Positions 12,301-27,150 of a stretch of DNA of 64,000 nt are shown here, in pieces. Source of the DNA: Numida meleagris (Eukaryota; Chordata; Aves; Galliformes; Numididae); the NCBI RefSeq assembly GCF_002078875.1, contig NC_034415.1:18629975-18693974 (forward strand), written 5' to 3'. Numbering within the stretch: position 1 is the stretch's first letter; every line of letters starts with the position of its first letter. A program made the position numbers and the translations under genes. Below the pieces are notes generated by a model. The model did not search any database. It saw only the letters and a list, made by a program, of their open reading frames with translations, and was not told the DNA's origin.

Positions 12301-15300
12301 TGGATGCAGGCTTAGAAAGGGCATTGAGATAAGCAGGTGAAAAATCACTTTATCACCTCTTAGTCTAATTCTCACTAATTAATGACAGAATAATTGGCTC
12401 AGTCTTTCTGATCATTAGATTTTGATAGGTTAAATTCATTTATCTTCATGGCTTTATTAAATAGACCACTCCTGTGAGATTAACATCTGAAAAATAAAAG
12501 TGTTTTCTTACAGAAAAATAAAGCTTGTGTGTATGGCTTTATAATACAGGCTTCACAAATGTTAGGCAGAAAGCCTAATTTAATCTACATCCATCCAGTT
12601 TGTTTAGAAATGAGACAAGTGAACCACATTATCTCAGCTCATTGAATGAGCGGAAGTGTCTCCAGTCTTAATAAATCCTACCTTCCATTTCTCAAGCCAG
12701 TAATAAAGCATAGATCTCAATAAACGAGCCTAGTTTCTTTAGCACAAGTCCTTCGAATTCACGGTGAAATTCTACCATTTTAAGATTTTCCTCCAGCATA
12801 AATAATCTTAAACCAGTGTTATGCAAATAGAAATTTGTTTCTCAATGTATAATAAGAAAACAAATCATGTCAGCTACAGCAATTGTTAATTTATCAATAA
12901 ATTAACAGAAGGATTTTTTTCCCCAAAATTATTTGAAATGATTCTTCTCTTACTCTGATTCTGGGGAAGAAAATATAAAGTGTGAAAAATTACATCCTCC
13001 AGCTGAATATCTTTTCTGAAATGATTTGCTATTGAATTACAGCCATCTTTGAAAATTTCTCTGATTGTAAGGTGTATATATATAATTTTTTTTTTTTAAA
13101 TGAAAAACAGATTGTTCCTTTGGATCTAAGCAAGCAAGACATACAGAAGTTATAATATGGCAATCAGGGCCACGAAGATTCGTTTTTCAGTTTCATATAA
13201 ATGCTGTGCTCCCTTCTAAAGTTTTGGTTTGGCACACAGCAAGCTACATTAAATTTCATTTGTGACTTTTAGACAGAAGTGTACAAAGAGATTTAGAGAA
13301 ATATTTCCCTACTTGAATTTCAGGGGGAAAAATAAGCAGAAACATTCATTTGTAACCAAAACAGCTCAGAATAAATGATACCACACAAGCTGTTGCTAGT
13401 CCCTAAAACACCTCCAGACAACTCACGCTTTTTTCAAAATCTGTAATGAAATGCAGAAAAATAATCAGATGGTTACCAAGAATCAGAAACAATGTTTCTT
13501 AAAGACTCAAGCGGAATTGGAGCTTACTGGGTTCTCCAATGGGCATTACCATCACTGGTAGTGCTTCACTTTCCTGAAAGAAGCAAGCTCTAGATGCTTA
13601 ATCTTTGCAAGAGCTGAAGAATTCCAAAGCTTTCAGCTAAAAATACATACCACAAATTATGTGAAAACTATTTTTGCTGGGATACATGTAACAACAGACA
13701 ACATTCCACCCTTGTTCATAATTATTATGCATAGACTCTAGAGTGAGGCATCATTTGATAAAGAAGAGACTAAATGGACATAATACAGCATAACTGAGTG
13801 TGTTAGCTTTGATGCCCTATGATGCTAAGTTCTACAGCTCCTAAGGAACACTCTGCCACTAGTCACAAGGTTTGTATAGCTCATTCAAGTTACAAGAGAA
13901 TAAATAATCAACTAGAGCAAACAGAAAATAATCACTGTATATGATAGTATAGTGATGCAATGGAAGCAAAGATGCTTAGAAGGAAGCAGGTCTGTGCATT
14001 GTTTTAGGCCATTTTTTCAGCATAGCACCAGATTGCCTTATCTACTATAGAATTACCACAAATACTATAATTGATCATCATGTCTACTAGAAATAACAAA
14101 CACAGCAGCAACTAGTTAATTATAGCCAATATAAGTCACGTATGCCCAATTATCGTGAATAAATGAAAGCAATATACCACTAAAGAAAACAAGTAATCTG
14201 CTGAGTACACAAAAGCCCAGAGTGCTCACTAACATCCAAGGAAACATATGGATATTGATCAGAGCAGAGAGGAAGCAAGAACTGACGATTCCACCTTCAC
14301 AACAAAGACAGAATCTGAGCACAAAACGGGTGTATTAAACACAAATTTGGTGTCAAAACACTGAAAGGCTGCTAAACCTGCTGTATCTGTGTAATATGTG
14401 TATCATATACATTTGCATAAATACATTTTTAGTGAAAAGTTACAGGATCTCTTTCTTCTGCGTCTTCTTTGGTCCTGAAGGACAATACCTTCTACTCTAA
14501 CACTGAAGAAGAGGAGCTGAAAATGAAGCAGGGAAGAGGTGAGAGAGCAAAGAGTATGAAAGAGGAATGAGAAAAGAGAGAATAAGAAGAAAGTGAAATG
14601 CAGTGGGAAGAAAATAGCTTATCTTGTTGTTTATAACACTGCTGTTTCATTTCATTCCAGTCCCTAGCATAAATGATAATAAAGCTAGCTATGAAGAGGA
14701 GGGAGGATTGTATGTTCACAGCTGATTCGAAGAAGCATTAGCCAGTTTTAGTTTAGAAAGAGGAGCAAATGCTGTAACAGAGCCTGCAACAGTAAACCCT
14801 ACTGAGAGAAGGTACACAGTGGAACCGTTGGCACAAAGAACCTCTCAAAAAAGATCTATGAAAATACTTACACAAAACAGAAATCCTATCACCATAACAA
14901 AGCAAACAAAAGGTAATTGTTCATTACACCTGTGTTCTGCTCATTAGTTCATGATCACACCCATGTGATTTAATTTTGTTAGAAACCTGATGTTCTCCAT
15001 GACATCAGACATTTCCTAGCAAAACCGTCATATCCAAGTGTGCTAAAATGTTGCATTCATGTATTAGAAAACATATAGAACAAACTTATAATTTGAGTTT
15101 TGTGCCTTTGCCACTGCTGATGGAGGCCACCTTTTTGCTCCAGCCTCAGGAGACAAGAAGTAAATATAGACTCTGATTTCCTGTTGGGTTTGCCTTATTA
15201 TAGTTTTACTAATACATTTTGTCCTGTAAACACTTTCACAGATTTGTCTCTCTTCTGTATGCTGAATGAATCAGAAAATAAAACAGAAGAGAGCAACCAA

Positions 15301-16108
15301 ACAGGAACTACATGTTGGCAAGCAAAAGTTAGTTTAGTTTGAAGACTGAATGCTATCCTGACAACAAAAACAAGAAAAAAAATTCTGAATAATGAAGGAC
15401 ATAAATACAGAAATGTGAATTTCAAACTACAAGTCTGAAAAGCAAAACATAAGGGTAAAATATCACTAAACAAACCCAAGCATTTGGGGAAAGATGCAAG
15501 AACTTCAAAGGATTCTAACATTTTGCTAGAATTTGGGTATATCAACAGAGACTTGACAGCATAAACAGAAAGGAAAACAAGAGTACCAGTAACTCCAAGG
15601 AATTTTTCAGAGAAACGTGGAGTACTACTGGAGCAGAAGATGAAAAGACAGCATCTGAAAAGCAGTACAACATTTAAGTTTAAAGGCGCACATTCTTGGC
15701 TTGACATTATAAAGGAGTTGAATGCCCGAAGTGCCAAAAAGTTTCCAGCTCATGGCTGAGATTTTCACATTCCTGCCACCTCTGGTAATCTGGAATTCAT
15801 AGTATTGTTTCTGTGCAATAGATATAAACAACAAAGCTGTCCACTGATGCTTTCTAACAGAGAGTTTTTTAAAGCCTTTTCAAAGCCTCTATTAAAAGCA
15901 GATTCAAACCTGGAAATCGATAGCTTCAGCTATCCATTCCCCAACAATTAAAAAAAAAAAAAAAGGAAGGGAGAAGGGAATGGGAATGTTAACTCTGCGG
16001 AATGTATTACCTAGATAACAGATTTAAACAAAGCCTGAATATTATTTCTATAGGAATCCAAATGGTGCCACAGTTAAACACACATAGGCAAGCATAAAAA
16101 CACAGACC

Positions 16109-16116
16109 AGGAGAGG

Positions 16117-16152
<36 letters not shown>

Positions 16153-16177
16153 GAGAGAGAGAGAGAGGGGAAAAAGG
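16109..16177. repeat. 69-nt homopurine tract: A30 followed by (GA)n
   Basis: Every base on the plus strand from 16109 to 16177 is A or G: GAGAGG, a run of 30 A (16117-16146), then a GA-dinucleotide tract and GGGGAAAAAGG. The order poly(A) then simple repeat could mark an old retroposon tail, but nothing recognisable precedes it. Confidence 0.9.
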
Positions 16178-19100
16178 TCATTAGTCCTATAGTATTTTCC
16201 TTTACCCTGGGAGAAACAAATCAGAAAGACATTACAACTGCTTGCCTGCCAGATATTAGAGAACATCATCACACAGTGACATGATATTAAGCAGTTTTTA
16301 CCAAAATATGATTTGAGACAAATTACTCCAGGTTATCTTTGACAGAATTAATTGAATCACCACTATTAACACACTACAGCACACAGCATTACAAACATCA
16401 AAGCTTTGTTCTAAAGTAAATAATATCACTGGCTAAATCCTGATTTAATTGAAATCTTAAAGTAGGAATGCACTGTTTGAGAAGACCGGTCAAATTACTG
16501 CAAGCAAAAATAAAACTCACATAATGGGTGTCTGCACTTTAAACTAATGCTACTTTAGTACTCTATTGAGCAGACAACAGCAAACATTATCAGTGCAGAT
16601 GGTAACAAAAGGTTGGCATTCCAGATAGAGACCGAATTAATACATCCCTAGAACAGAGAAAGGATGAAGAAACACGTCAGTTTGAAGGCAATGACCTCAA
16701 ATGAAAACTAGCACATAGCATACGTAGCTGAGCAGAAGAGCTAGAGTATTTGTTGTTATCTCCTGACAGTTGTGAGGCTGTTTTAGGAACACCCTAGTTC
16801 CTCCCATGAGACAAGCATCACAGACAGGAACAGTCCATTAACTGGTAATTCAGGTAATGGAGTGCTTGCAAGCATTGTTAGCATTATGTGAGGAAATGCT
16901 CCCTTAAAAAGCTGCTACAGGGGAGTTGAGATGGCTATGGTGAAAGAATGTGCACTCTTGGAAAGTAGCACACTAGCTTAATAATATTTTGACTGAAATT
17001 ATCCTCCATGATGTCAGACTTCAGCAGGTGCAAGATCAGTGGAGTTTTAGGTATTAAACAACTACCCACACCATACCATACTCTGTAAACCAGGAATATT
17101 ATTATATAGATATGTCACAAAGACACCATTGTACTAGATGCATAGTTTCCAGGCTATGTAAAATAATCCCAAAATAAAGTCAGGCCATGAAAGTTCACGC
17201 TGAATTTTCCCATTCCTTTTCAAAAAGGAAAAAGGATTTCCTTCCAGCTGTCCTGTACAGCTGCTTACACAGCACATTAAGTTTCCAAACATCCCTTCAG
17301 TTAACTTGTTGACACAATGGCCAGCAAAACATTCTGAATCATTAACCAGGCCTAAATATTTTTTCTGTTTTATTTTAAATAAACTTGTGGTTAGATGGTT
17401 TTATTTAATTCAGACATCCCAGAAATTATATGCTGTGCTTAAGACATACTTGAGGGCAATTACATGAGGAGGGATTTTCCTGTTTTGTGTTAAGCCTATG
17501 GATCAGATGGAATGCATGACCAGCAGCTTGTTCTCTTGTTCTGCTCTAGACCATTCCAGTCTTTGGAAAAAGAAGCTGATTTTCCCCTTTCAAATATCTG
17601 AGGAACAGAACACATCTCTAGCTGTTACTGACATCACTCAGGGAGACATCAGCTGCTCCTCTCCACGTGAGGAATATTACCATCGAAGCATAATAAACCA
17701 GATGAACTGATGGCCAACCCGAGCAGCATTTTGTGATTCCATCTTCCTTCATGGGTAACAGTTATTCATCAGGTGCTAGTCTCATAAACCCTTATGACTC
17801 CCTTGTACAGAGCTGGGCTTTAAGCACTCTGTCATTTCAAAATCTAACAGAAAGTGATTAGTTTGTACTGACTCCATCTGTTCCGCTATGAACTTCTTCC
17901 TGCCAGGCTTGTAAAGCAGATTGGCAAGAACATTATACTCAATTGTTTTGTTTTGTTTTTTACCGTTTTCTTAAAAACACCCAAAGCAAGCAGTAAAATT
18001 CTTGCCATCTACAACAAATACATGGGAGAGAATCCACTTCATCCAGTTAAAATAATTTGAAAAGGAAAATAGCGTAAGGCATTAGTGGATGAAAGCTATA
18101 ACAAATATATAGTGAGTAAAATCAAAAGATATCATCTCTCATAAACATATGTTCTAAGTAATTTTTTTGTGTGCTTCCTCCTGTCTTCAGACAAAATCCT
18201 TCAGATTTCATAAACAAAAGAAGTTTTAGCATTGATGAAAGAGAAGTATTTGTTAGTATGACAAGCCCATTATTAAAGATGGTTCAGTTAATATTGAACT
18301 CTGGAATTCCTCCTCCACTTTCTCCCTCAGCCAGCGGGCTTTAACACGCACTAAGAAATCTGACTAAATCTCCTGAAATAACGGATCAAATCTTGTAATT
18401 TTGAAACATTAATTAAAGTGTTATTCAAAATCATTGATATTGATTCCTCTCATATTATGAACGTAAACTAATTTCAGTAACAACAAAATGCAAATGTGAG
18501 GAACATGCTTTGCAATACAATTTTAAGTATAACTAATAAAACTTATATAGTCCATCACATGAGCATAAGTATCCAGTATGAAACATCCCTTATGGTGGTC
18601 TTGATTATACAGCAAACTCAAGTATCCCCAGGTACACAAAGGGGAAGGAGAATGGCAGGTTCAACTTAAAGCTCTTCTCCACTGCTGGGGTAAGCAGCTT
18701 GGGAGCAAGGACCATTTTATTGGAACAGAACAGGAAGAAAGACCAGCAAATAGGCTCTCTGTAAAGTGCTTCCATCATTTTGAGAAGTGTTTTCCTACAC
18801 CCTCTGGGCAGAGACTATGTACGGGTCTGCCTGCTGTCAGTACATCCCATGAACTTAACAATGCAAATGACACCAAACAGACTGGTATTTGCCAGTAGTT
18901 CACACACCTCTGTGTTCTGTTGTGTGGCACGGTGTAAGCCTGGCCAAGAATTACGTCTGTCTATTTTAGGAAGTTGTATCTGCTCTTACCCTTGCCTTCA
19001 TGGAGATCCAGAAATGGATTTCAGTAATACAAATCCAGTGTCTCAATCCTGAAAAACTCCTTCACTATACAAGAACCTCATCACCCCAAGGACACTGAGC

Positions 19101-22100
19101 CATCTCTCAGCTTTGAAAGAAAAACTTCTTTGCATCCAGCTGATGCTGATCAACTTTCAAAGCTCGGGCATTTTTCTGTATTTACTCACTCTCTGCTGAT
19201 CCCCTATAGTAGTTTCATATAGTGTAGTTTTACACCACACTTGATGCAGAGGTACAAGATCAAACAAGAAGTAGTAAAAAAGTTGCTGCAGCTACTTACA
19301 ACTCAAGGGAAGAACTTCTTCTCATCAGCTGAGACAATAATATCCCTAAAATTAAAAATTTCTATATATATTCTTACTTCTATCTATGTATATAATCTAA
19401 CTAAACTTAATTCTGCAAGAAAAATAGGAAAGGAAGGAATGAGGAAAATATTTATAAGAGCTAGTAAGTTATTATTAATAAAATAAAAATTATAAGTTTT
19501 CTGAACTTTTCTTTGCCTTTTGTGCTCAGAAATAAATTTTATGTCTTCCCAAAAATTATACCTTTGATGTACACAAAAATTTCTCCTAAACGACAAAAAT
19601 CAGTTTAGACCTATTCATCATAACTGCTTCAGTAGAGCCATTCAGTGAAAGAGGCTCTCCTGTTGCTGCTGTAATTTCTCAGTATTTCAACATCACAGCC
19701 TGGAATCTTCAAATGAGTGGCATCCCAAGGACCAGGAGCTGTCTGCAGTTGTTGAATCTGTGCTCCACACTTTCTTTTTCACAGCAAGCAGAATTTCCTC
19801 CACATCACCTTCATGCTTTCTCCCACAACCTCTTTCACAGGATCTTCACAAGATTTCCCATGATGACAGTCATAAATGCACTATCATTCCAGCAAAATTC
19901 TGCTTGGATGCAGCCCATGGAAGTTTCTGGCTTATAAACACCTTTTCAACTTATTTTAATTACATTTCATTCTACGTTTTTAAGAGGGCAAGGAAGCCAA
20001 GGGTTCTATGAGGGCGAGCTCCTCTATCCCATCTATAACCAATGAAAATCTTCATTGAAGATATTGAAGTCGGTAAGGTGAAGCACTTAAAAGTCAGGAA
20101 ACGCTAAATCGATGCTGCCTTTACAGGCACAGTTTACATCACACGTACGTATTCACTACAAAACAATCTTCAGCTATTTTTCCCACCGGCTGTGAGCCAA
20201 ATAACATACCGTGCCCCATCCCATCTCCACAGACAGCTTTGATACTACAGTTGAATTTTTCCCAAGAAGAACTCCTGCTGGAAGCCATTCAACATGACTT
20301 TTTCAAGATTAGTATTTCAAACACACTGTAAAGCAAATGGAACTCATTGTGCTTTAAGTTCTCTTAGATAGTCCTATTAAAAACACCCTTACCTATTTGC
20401 AAATATGTATGCAGACAACAAACTTTGCTGAGCATTCAAAGATACAGGATTCAGTAGGAGAAGAGGGAAAAAGTCCAGTCATCATTTGCATACAGGAAAC
20501 AAGTAAGGGAAGGGATAAGAGCCACAAAGTTATTTCAGAACTAAACGAGACCATGTGGTATGACTGATCCATACAGCTGCTTGTGATTCCCACTTGAACA
20601 ACTGTTACCCTACCTAACCATTTCTGGGATTTGCTTCAGATGCTGTGAATTCCCATTTAGCTGTGCTGACCTGATCCATGGAGTCCTGTTTCCTCTTTGA
20701 ACTCAAGACAGAATACAATCACCTGCCCAGCAGGCCTGACTACCACCCATTTCTAATCTGTATTTCTGTTCACTCTTTTCTTCCAGGCTATGCATTCAAC
20801 GTAATACAACTGTTTCATATTCATAGCAAAATAATAACCAGAGACAGGCATATTTCTTCAGATTTTTGGCCTGGGAACATGATCTAAACTCCTGTTCTGT
20901 GTAACACAATTGAACAAGAGGTCTGTATTAAATTACATGAAAAGGATTTGCAAGAAAACCTTATCTCTCTTGCAATTATTAAATCTACTACTAACTAATG
21001 TGATTGCAATATCATTTACGTGATACAACTTTGATACGTAATTACACAAAACTCTCGTATTTTTATTCCACTATTTGACCAGATTATGAGTACCCTTATT
21101 CTTTGCATGTTCATTTCAACCAGACAACAACCAGACCAGTTCCGAGACAATTTCTTGAAGTCAAGGCCATCTACTGAATTCCATTTACAACACGTGCTTA
21201 CCCTACAAAGCCCCACTCTGCATTTACACTGCTTCTAGTGCTTCTAAATTATTTGAAGTTAGATCAGATATCACTCCACATTACAGCACGAAGAGCTGGC
21301 ATATCCTTAAACTACTGGGTTTTGTGTTTTGATTTTTTTTCCATTAAATGCTTTTATTTTCATCCCTGTGAAAAGAGAATCAAATCCAATAATCTTTCAG
21401 CAGATTTAATCATTCTTCCTTTGTTTCTATCACAATTTAAAAGCATTCTAATAGCTATTTACATACCTATCTTTATTGTAGCATCTCAAAAAAAAAAATT
21501 TTTTTTGTCTTCAACATAGTATCACAAAGGAGATAAAAAAAAATTCCCTGCTTTATCAAGCACAGCTCCAGCTGAGGTACATATATGCATCTGGCAGCAG
21601 TCAGACAGCATTTTGTTAACGGCTTCCAGGTAGTCGTTCCTCTTCCTTCTGGATTTTACAATTTGAACTCTGAATTTTTATAAACTGCTGTCACACAAAC
21701 TGTTCTTCTCCTCCCAAGAAACCAGAACTTAAATAATTGAAATGCAGGTCTAGAATATATTCATCAATTTAATCTTTCAGGAAAGAGAAGTAAATAATGC
21801 TCTATTCACTAAACAAATTCACTTCCTAACATAATTGCTTGTGAAGGCAACAAGGAGGTTAGCTCGCTTTGATGGAAATTGGATGTCAGACTGGATCCTG
21901 GATCTGGCCTCCAGAGCCCTGTTATTCTCTGAGGTTCATTGCATTTCAGCTATAAAACTTCATAGGTTTTTTTTTTTTGTGGCTGAGCTTAAACCATAGT
22001 GAAAAAATTAAAACCACATTAGTCTCTGTGTCTGTTTTTAGCTTTGTATCATTAAACATCTGTAGATCGACAACTGATTTTACTGAGATACAGCTGAAGG

Positions 22101-24496
22101 CAGATTCCTTTGACTTCTCACCAAGAATAATGGCATTAAGCTGAGATGCTCATAATTAAAACCTATCTGCATGGCTTCAGTGCTCAAATATACTTCTGAA
22201 AATTCAAGTGATTCAGAAGTGTTTATTTGCTCATAAAAATAAAATCAAATAAATATAAAATGAAATAAAAAAGAATAGCATCAACACAGAAGACAGCGCT
22301 TGAGCTTCCATACCAAATTTTAAGAGGAAAAATAAAATAGACTATATTTCAGGAATCATTGACTTCTGAAGTAGAAAGGAAAGTTGGACTTCACATAAAT
22401 CAGTATCACACCCTTAAGGTTATGTCAGACAACTTCTCCTGTTAAATTTAATACAAATAAATGAGAACTAGCTGTTCCTAAAATAAAAATATTTCAAAGA
22501 AATTCTCACTAGCACCTTCTAAACTTTGTGTCTCACCCTACATCTATTGCAAATCCCATAAGTCCACAAAAAAAGCTAAGTTGTAGACAGTTAGGGAACA
22601 TGCTGTGCTTGATATTTTATCCTGAGCATTACCATTAAAAATAGTACTAAATGAAACATTTTCAACTTCTACTGAAAGAAAAGCCATATTGTGAACTACT
22701 TAGGTGGGACTAAACAGCAAATTATACTCATTACTAACACTAAAAAAGAGAGACTTTTATTTTTAATAAAAATTAAAGTTTTATTCTTTTTCAGGTTCTC
22801 TTATTTAAAGCTGCCTAAACATTATCCTTATATCGCTGCTCCTAAACACTCCACATCCCAGCATTTACTTTCTGCTTAGACTGCTGTAACACTTCTAACC
22901 AGATGGATAAAAGCTAGTTACCATACCAAGAGTTTTGAGTAAATTGGAAAGATATGCAGTCTGAAGAAATGAGATTGATATAATAATAGCAACTTGCTTT
23001 GATTGAAGAAGACATTTGTTTATTTGTCGTGTAAAAGACAATAAAGACTCTTGATGGGCTAATTTGTAACCTTAGGATGTTTTAAAATAACATAGTAATT
23101 ATTTTTATGCTTTGTCACTTTATCTCAAGAAGACATTTATCAGGATTGACCCTTAATGTATGGTAATAAAGTTATAGTAACTGCAATGATTTTGATAAAC
23201 AATTGTCAGGTCTTTGTAGCTATAAGGGAATCTTGAAAAAAAAAAAAGTGATGCTAAATATAAATAGAGTCCTGTCCTGCCAAACAAAATACTCTTAATG
23301 TTTTTAGAGCTATATGGCCCTGAATCATTTAACACAAAGCAAAACCAACAACAGTTTAAATTACAAAGAGTGTCTTCTTATACATGCTCTTTTAAGTTTT
23401 ACCCCTCAACATCTATTCAATATACAGTAGTCATATGTTTTGGAAGGCCAATGTTATGAGCTCAAATGAAAACAAAGCGTTGCTCAAAATTCATTTCTCC
23501 TCTCTACTTCAGCAATGCTCTGAATTGCTGTAGTAATTAATGTAGGTGAGTTGGTAACTGTGGTCAGTGCTTAACACATTAAAGGTAATGAACACTAATT
23601 TGGTCTCAGTTAATTTATCTTAGGTATTTTGATAATAAGCTATTTCCAGAACCAACAAAAAAGAGATTAAAGTATAATTAAACAAGCTGATTTTCAATTA
23701 TTTAAGTTCATGATCAAGCACTGACATGCACTTAATTATAAATACTTTTCAGACATGACTTAGAGACACTTTTCCACCACCTAGAAACATGAAAACTATC
23801 CAAGCACTACTAATGCTCTTTCCGATAGACTATGCGCTGCTCAAGGCTTGGGAAAACTCAGTTTCCCTCCTGGCACATACTAGACCTGTGGGAATAGAGA
23901 GATTACGGGGACAGGGCTTTGAAAAGCAAATGTCCATCTTAATTGGCACATAAAAAAAAAAAATAGAAAATTGCCTGTGCACTCTGAAAGCATTTCTTCT
24001 TGCAACCCTCACGTAGCCCATATTGTTTTGGTAAATAGCAGCACATTGCCTCACACATGTTGCATCCCCCACAGAGTTGCTAGTTCACAGCGAACAAGTT
24101 TTGCATAATCTCAGGGGACTGGGAGACTACTCACTCATCTTCCCAAGATAAGTAGGAATTTTCTGCATAATCATAGCAGGAATAGAGTCACATCTGGTAA
24201 GGATGACTTTCATTCATCCATGGTGAACAATTTATATTAACCTTCTTTTCCACTTGGTAGCAGAACTTTAACATAATATTTTCAGCACTAAACTTACTGA
24301 GCACCATTGTTTTAACCCTACTCACATCTATTTCTATCTTAGGCAGGCCATGTGTTGTCGACTGTCATGTCCACTGGAGGAACTGGAGTTGGACTAGCAG
24401 ACATTTCTAATAGTCACATTGCACTCAGGAAAAATTGCAGAGTGAGCCATTATTGCTTAGTACAAGAAGAATTATTTATTGTAGTAGCACCTAAGT

Positions 24497-24560
24497 ATAG
24501 AATCATAGAATCATTAAGGTTGGAAAAGACCGCTAAGATCATCTAGCCCAACTATACCTT
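24497..24560 (-). repeat. CR1 LINE 3'-end fragment
   Basis: AGAATCATAGAATCATTAAGG then TTGGAAAAGACCGCTAAGATCATCTAGCCCAAC is the reverse complement of a CR1 tail of the shorter-motif subfamily. It is severely 5'-truncated, as usual for CR1. Confidence 0.85.
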
Positions 24561-25659
24561 ATCCCTAAATCAGAACAAGGTATTCAGAACCTGTAGAAGA
24601 GTTTATGGTAGTTTGAAAATCTTAAGACACTGGAGAATCAATTTTTAAAGGGTGACCACTCTTATTTCTCACTTTTTATGCAAGCAGTAAGAAATGTTTG
24701 TTAATATTGTAAAGGAAAAATAAAAAAAAAAAGCAAGCTTATCATGTAAAAGTCATTAAATCAATAGCACAATCCTAAGTTTCCCTAATGTTTTTACTGT
24801 TCCTTGTGGAGAATGCAGGTAAGATGCAGAAAAGCTGATCTGATTCTCTTGGCCGAAGAGAAAGCAAACCTTCCCAGTGAGGCAAGTGATGATGCAGCTG
24901 CTGCTCATGTCCCCCCTGCAGAGTTAATTCTGTTCAGTATGTGCCTTCCAATTAGAAATCTTCTCAGAAAGCTGACAGTATCAAACCTTAATGATTTACA
25001 CAGCACACAACTGTGAACTTTTTGTACTAAAAATACAGTGTATTTCATGTAATGCCATTATACCCTCTCCTCTGGCACATACATTTGTGTGGCAGCAGTT
25101 CTGTTTGCGTATTCTGTACAGAATCCAAATCCAGTATTTTTGCATCACTTATTATTATATGTATATAAAATACATTAGACATTGATTTTGCTGCTAATGA
25201 TTAACATACACAACAGCGGAGAAGATGAGTATTTCGTCATCCTAAGTATAAGCAGCAGAGACGGACAGCTGGGGGAAGAAACTGTGATATGAAAGCATAC
25301 CAGAATTGTAGCACTGTAAGATCTAGTTATTTCTACAGTAAATCCCCACCACCAACAAGGAAAATATGAAGTAATCTGGAAGGGGAAGAAAGAGGCAGGA
25401 AGACAAGAGAAAAGATGAAAAATAGACATTACAAGCTCTTGGAAACAGAAGGGTACTGATTAAAACAATAGGGGTATCTTTTCCTCTCTAATCATTAGTA
25501 TTCCTAAACATTTCCAATGAAATAGGCTAAAGTTACAGATTAAGCTATTTTTACACGTGAATGGAAATAATTGATTCATTCTCAGTGTGGGCACCATTTG
25601 AATTTAATAACTATGAATTTGAGGAGGCACATGTACTACTTTGGGATTTACTAAACTAA

Positions 25660-25890
25660 AAGAGGAGAGATTTAGATTGGATATAGGAAGAAAGTTTTTT
25701 GCAATAAAGCTGATGACGTACAGGAACAGGTTGCCCGGAGAGGTGGCGGATGCCCCATCCTTGGAGACCCTCAAGGTCAGGCTGGACCTGGCTCTGAGCA
25801 CCTGATCGAGCTGTAGGTGGTCCTATTCATTGCAGGGAAGTTGGACTAGTTGGCCTTCAAGGGTCCCTTCCGACTCAATGATTCTATGAT
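25660..25890 (+). repeat. CR1 LINE 3'-end fragment, about 230 bp
   Basis: Plus-sense CR1 3' UTR: GGATATAGGAAGAAAGTTTTTTGC, then a segment close to GGTTGCCCGGAGAGGTGG, GGATGCCCCATCCTTGGAGA, and the terminal GACTCAATGATTCTATGAT. The minus-strand open frame at 25604-25801 lies largely over it and is not a gene. Confidence 0.92.
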
Positions 25891-26859
25891 ACCACAGTTT
25901 CTTCAAACACCTTTAGGGTTACAATTTATCAGCAAATGATGAAGATCTGGAGGTGAAATAACTGATGAGAGTGGGTGCTGCTATATTCAAAACTGCTGAC
26001 CAAACTGCAGTTTGATTGTATTAAGGTAGCCCAGGGCAGGAAATACCAGCATTTCAAGTAAATGAGGAACTCCTGATCTTCTGAGAGCTGTGGCTACCTT
26101 CCACACAAGCTAGTTTGAGAGATTTGCCTATTCTGAATGCTCAGAGTCAATAACACCTGAGCCAAGGGGAAAAATTAGTTATGGCTCTCAGGTGGCCTCA
26201 ATCTGACTTAGCAATAAGGGTCACAAGAAGCATACACTATTTTAATTGCTCTCTGGGTAGTATATTCTCATAGAGTTGTGTTTCAGGTGAAAAGTTTCAT
26301 TACAAAAAAAAAAAAGAAAATTACTACATCACTGAATTTTGTCTCTTTTTTTCAGAATTAGAAGAATTCATATACAATGCACCACCTCTGCTTCAAAGCC
26401 ACCTTTCAGAGTATAAACAAGAGATTTTGCCTACCTCAGAAATTGTGTAGTTGATCTGTTGATGCTGGAGGCTTGCAGGGTTTTCATTTGCTCCATCCAG
26501 CCCAGGAGCTCTTCTCCCCCTGGGGACAAAGCACATCATGCATGGCATGGCTGCTTAGCTTGACAGTGTCATCCTCTATAGACCTTCCACGGACCCAGCC
26601 ACTGCCACTCCTGGAGCATCACATCCTGGCCACAGCAGAGTCCACAAGAGGAACACAGGGAGCACTGACAAGCAGGACTTATCTGGGTCTCTCCAGAGCA
26701 ATCTACAGCATAAAGAAAATGGGGAAGCACTGCTGTTTTGCATTGTCTCCCTGCGAGAGCACAGTCATGACTGGTGATTCTTGTGGCTGGGATTCTGCTG
26801 GTGTGTGGATGACAATGATCATCTAGCCTACTTTATACATTTTATCTCTAGCCAAGTTT

Positions 26860-27150
26860 TCTCCTTGTTTGGAGATGTGGATTAAGATATGGGGATAAGC
26901 ACCAGGCTCATCCATTCAGGCCGTGGTTCTGGACTCTGCCAAAAGACATTTTGAAATCCAAAAAGACCATAACTGTAACATTATCCATCTGCTCTTTGTA
27001 ATATTTCCCCAGAGTTAAGTGTACTAGATGACATCACAGTCAAGATTTTTACCTTTTATGAAGTCATGATGTCTTGGTCTTATCATCTAGTATTATTCCA
27101 TATGGTTCATGACCTCACTTCTTGTTAACTTACCCAGGATCTGACTTTAG
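26860..27150 (-). repeat. Possible very old CR1 internal fragment
   Basis: Segments such as TTTTGAAATCCAAAAAGACC and TTTATGAAGTCATGATGTC resemble, in reverse complement and in order, an internal CR1 stretch that reads AAATCC...ATAAATCCATG in younger copies. The similarity is weak and remembered rather than computed. Confidence 0.3.

Larger units (their letters stand above)
5046..24496. other. Intergenic sequence, no gene seen
   Basis: About 19 kb of AT-rich DNA with one CR1 fragment (9.3 kb) and the 16.1 kb purine tract. A purine-rich stretch also runs about 14503-14615. The longest frames are 10785-11183 (plus, 132 codons) and 15198-15737 (minus, 179 codons, Leu/Phe/Ser-rich because the opposite strand is A-rich). 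Neither has a recognisable motif, and I do not call them genes. Confidence 0.65.

Noticed and set aside
15198..15737. 179-codon minus-strand frame, plus a plus-strand frame (about 15343-15756) that reads fairly long between stops and ends KGAHSWLDIIKELNARSAKK
   Set aside because: The minus frame is Leu/Phe/Ser-rich as expected opposite A-rich DNA. The plus frame has stops at 15340, 15436 and 15562 and no family I recognise. A BLASTX of the interval would decide.
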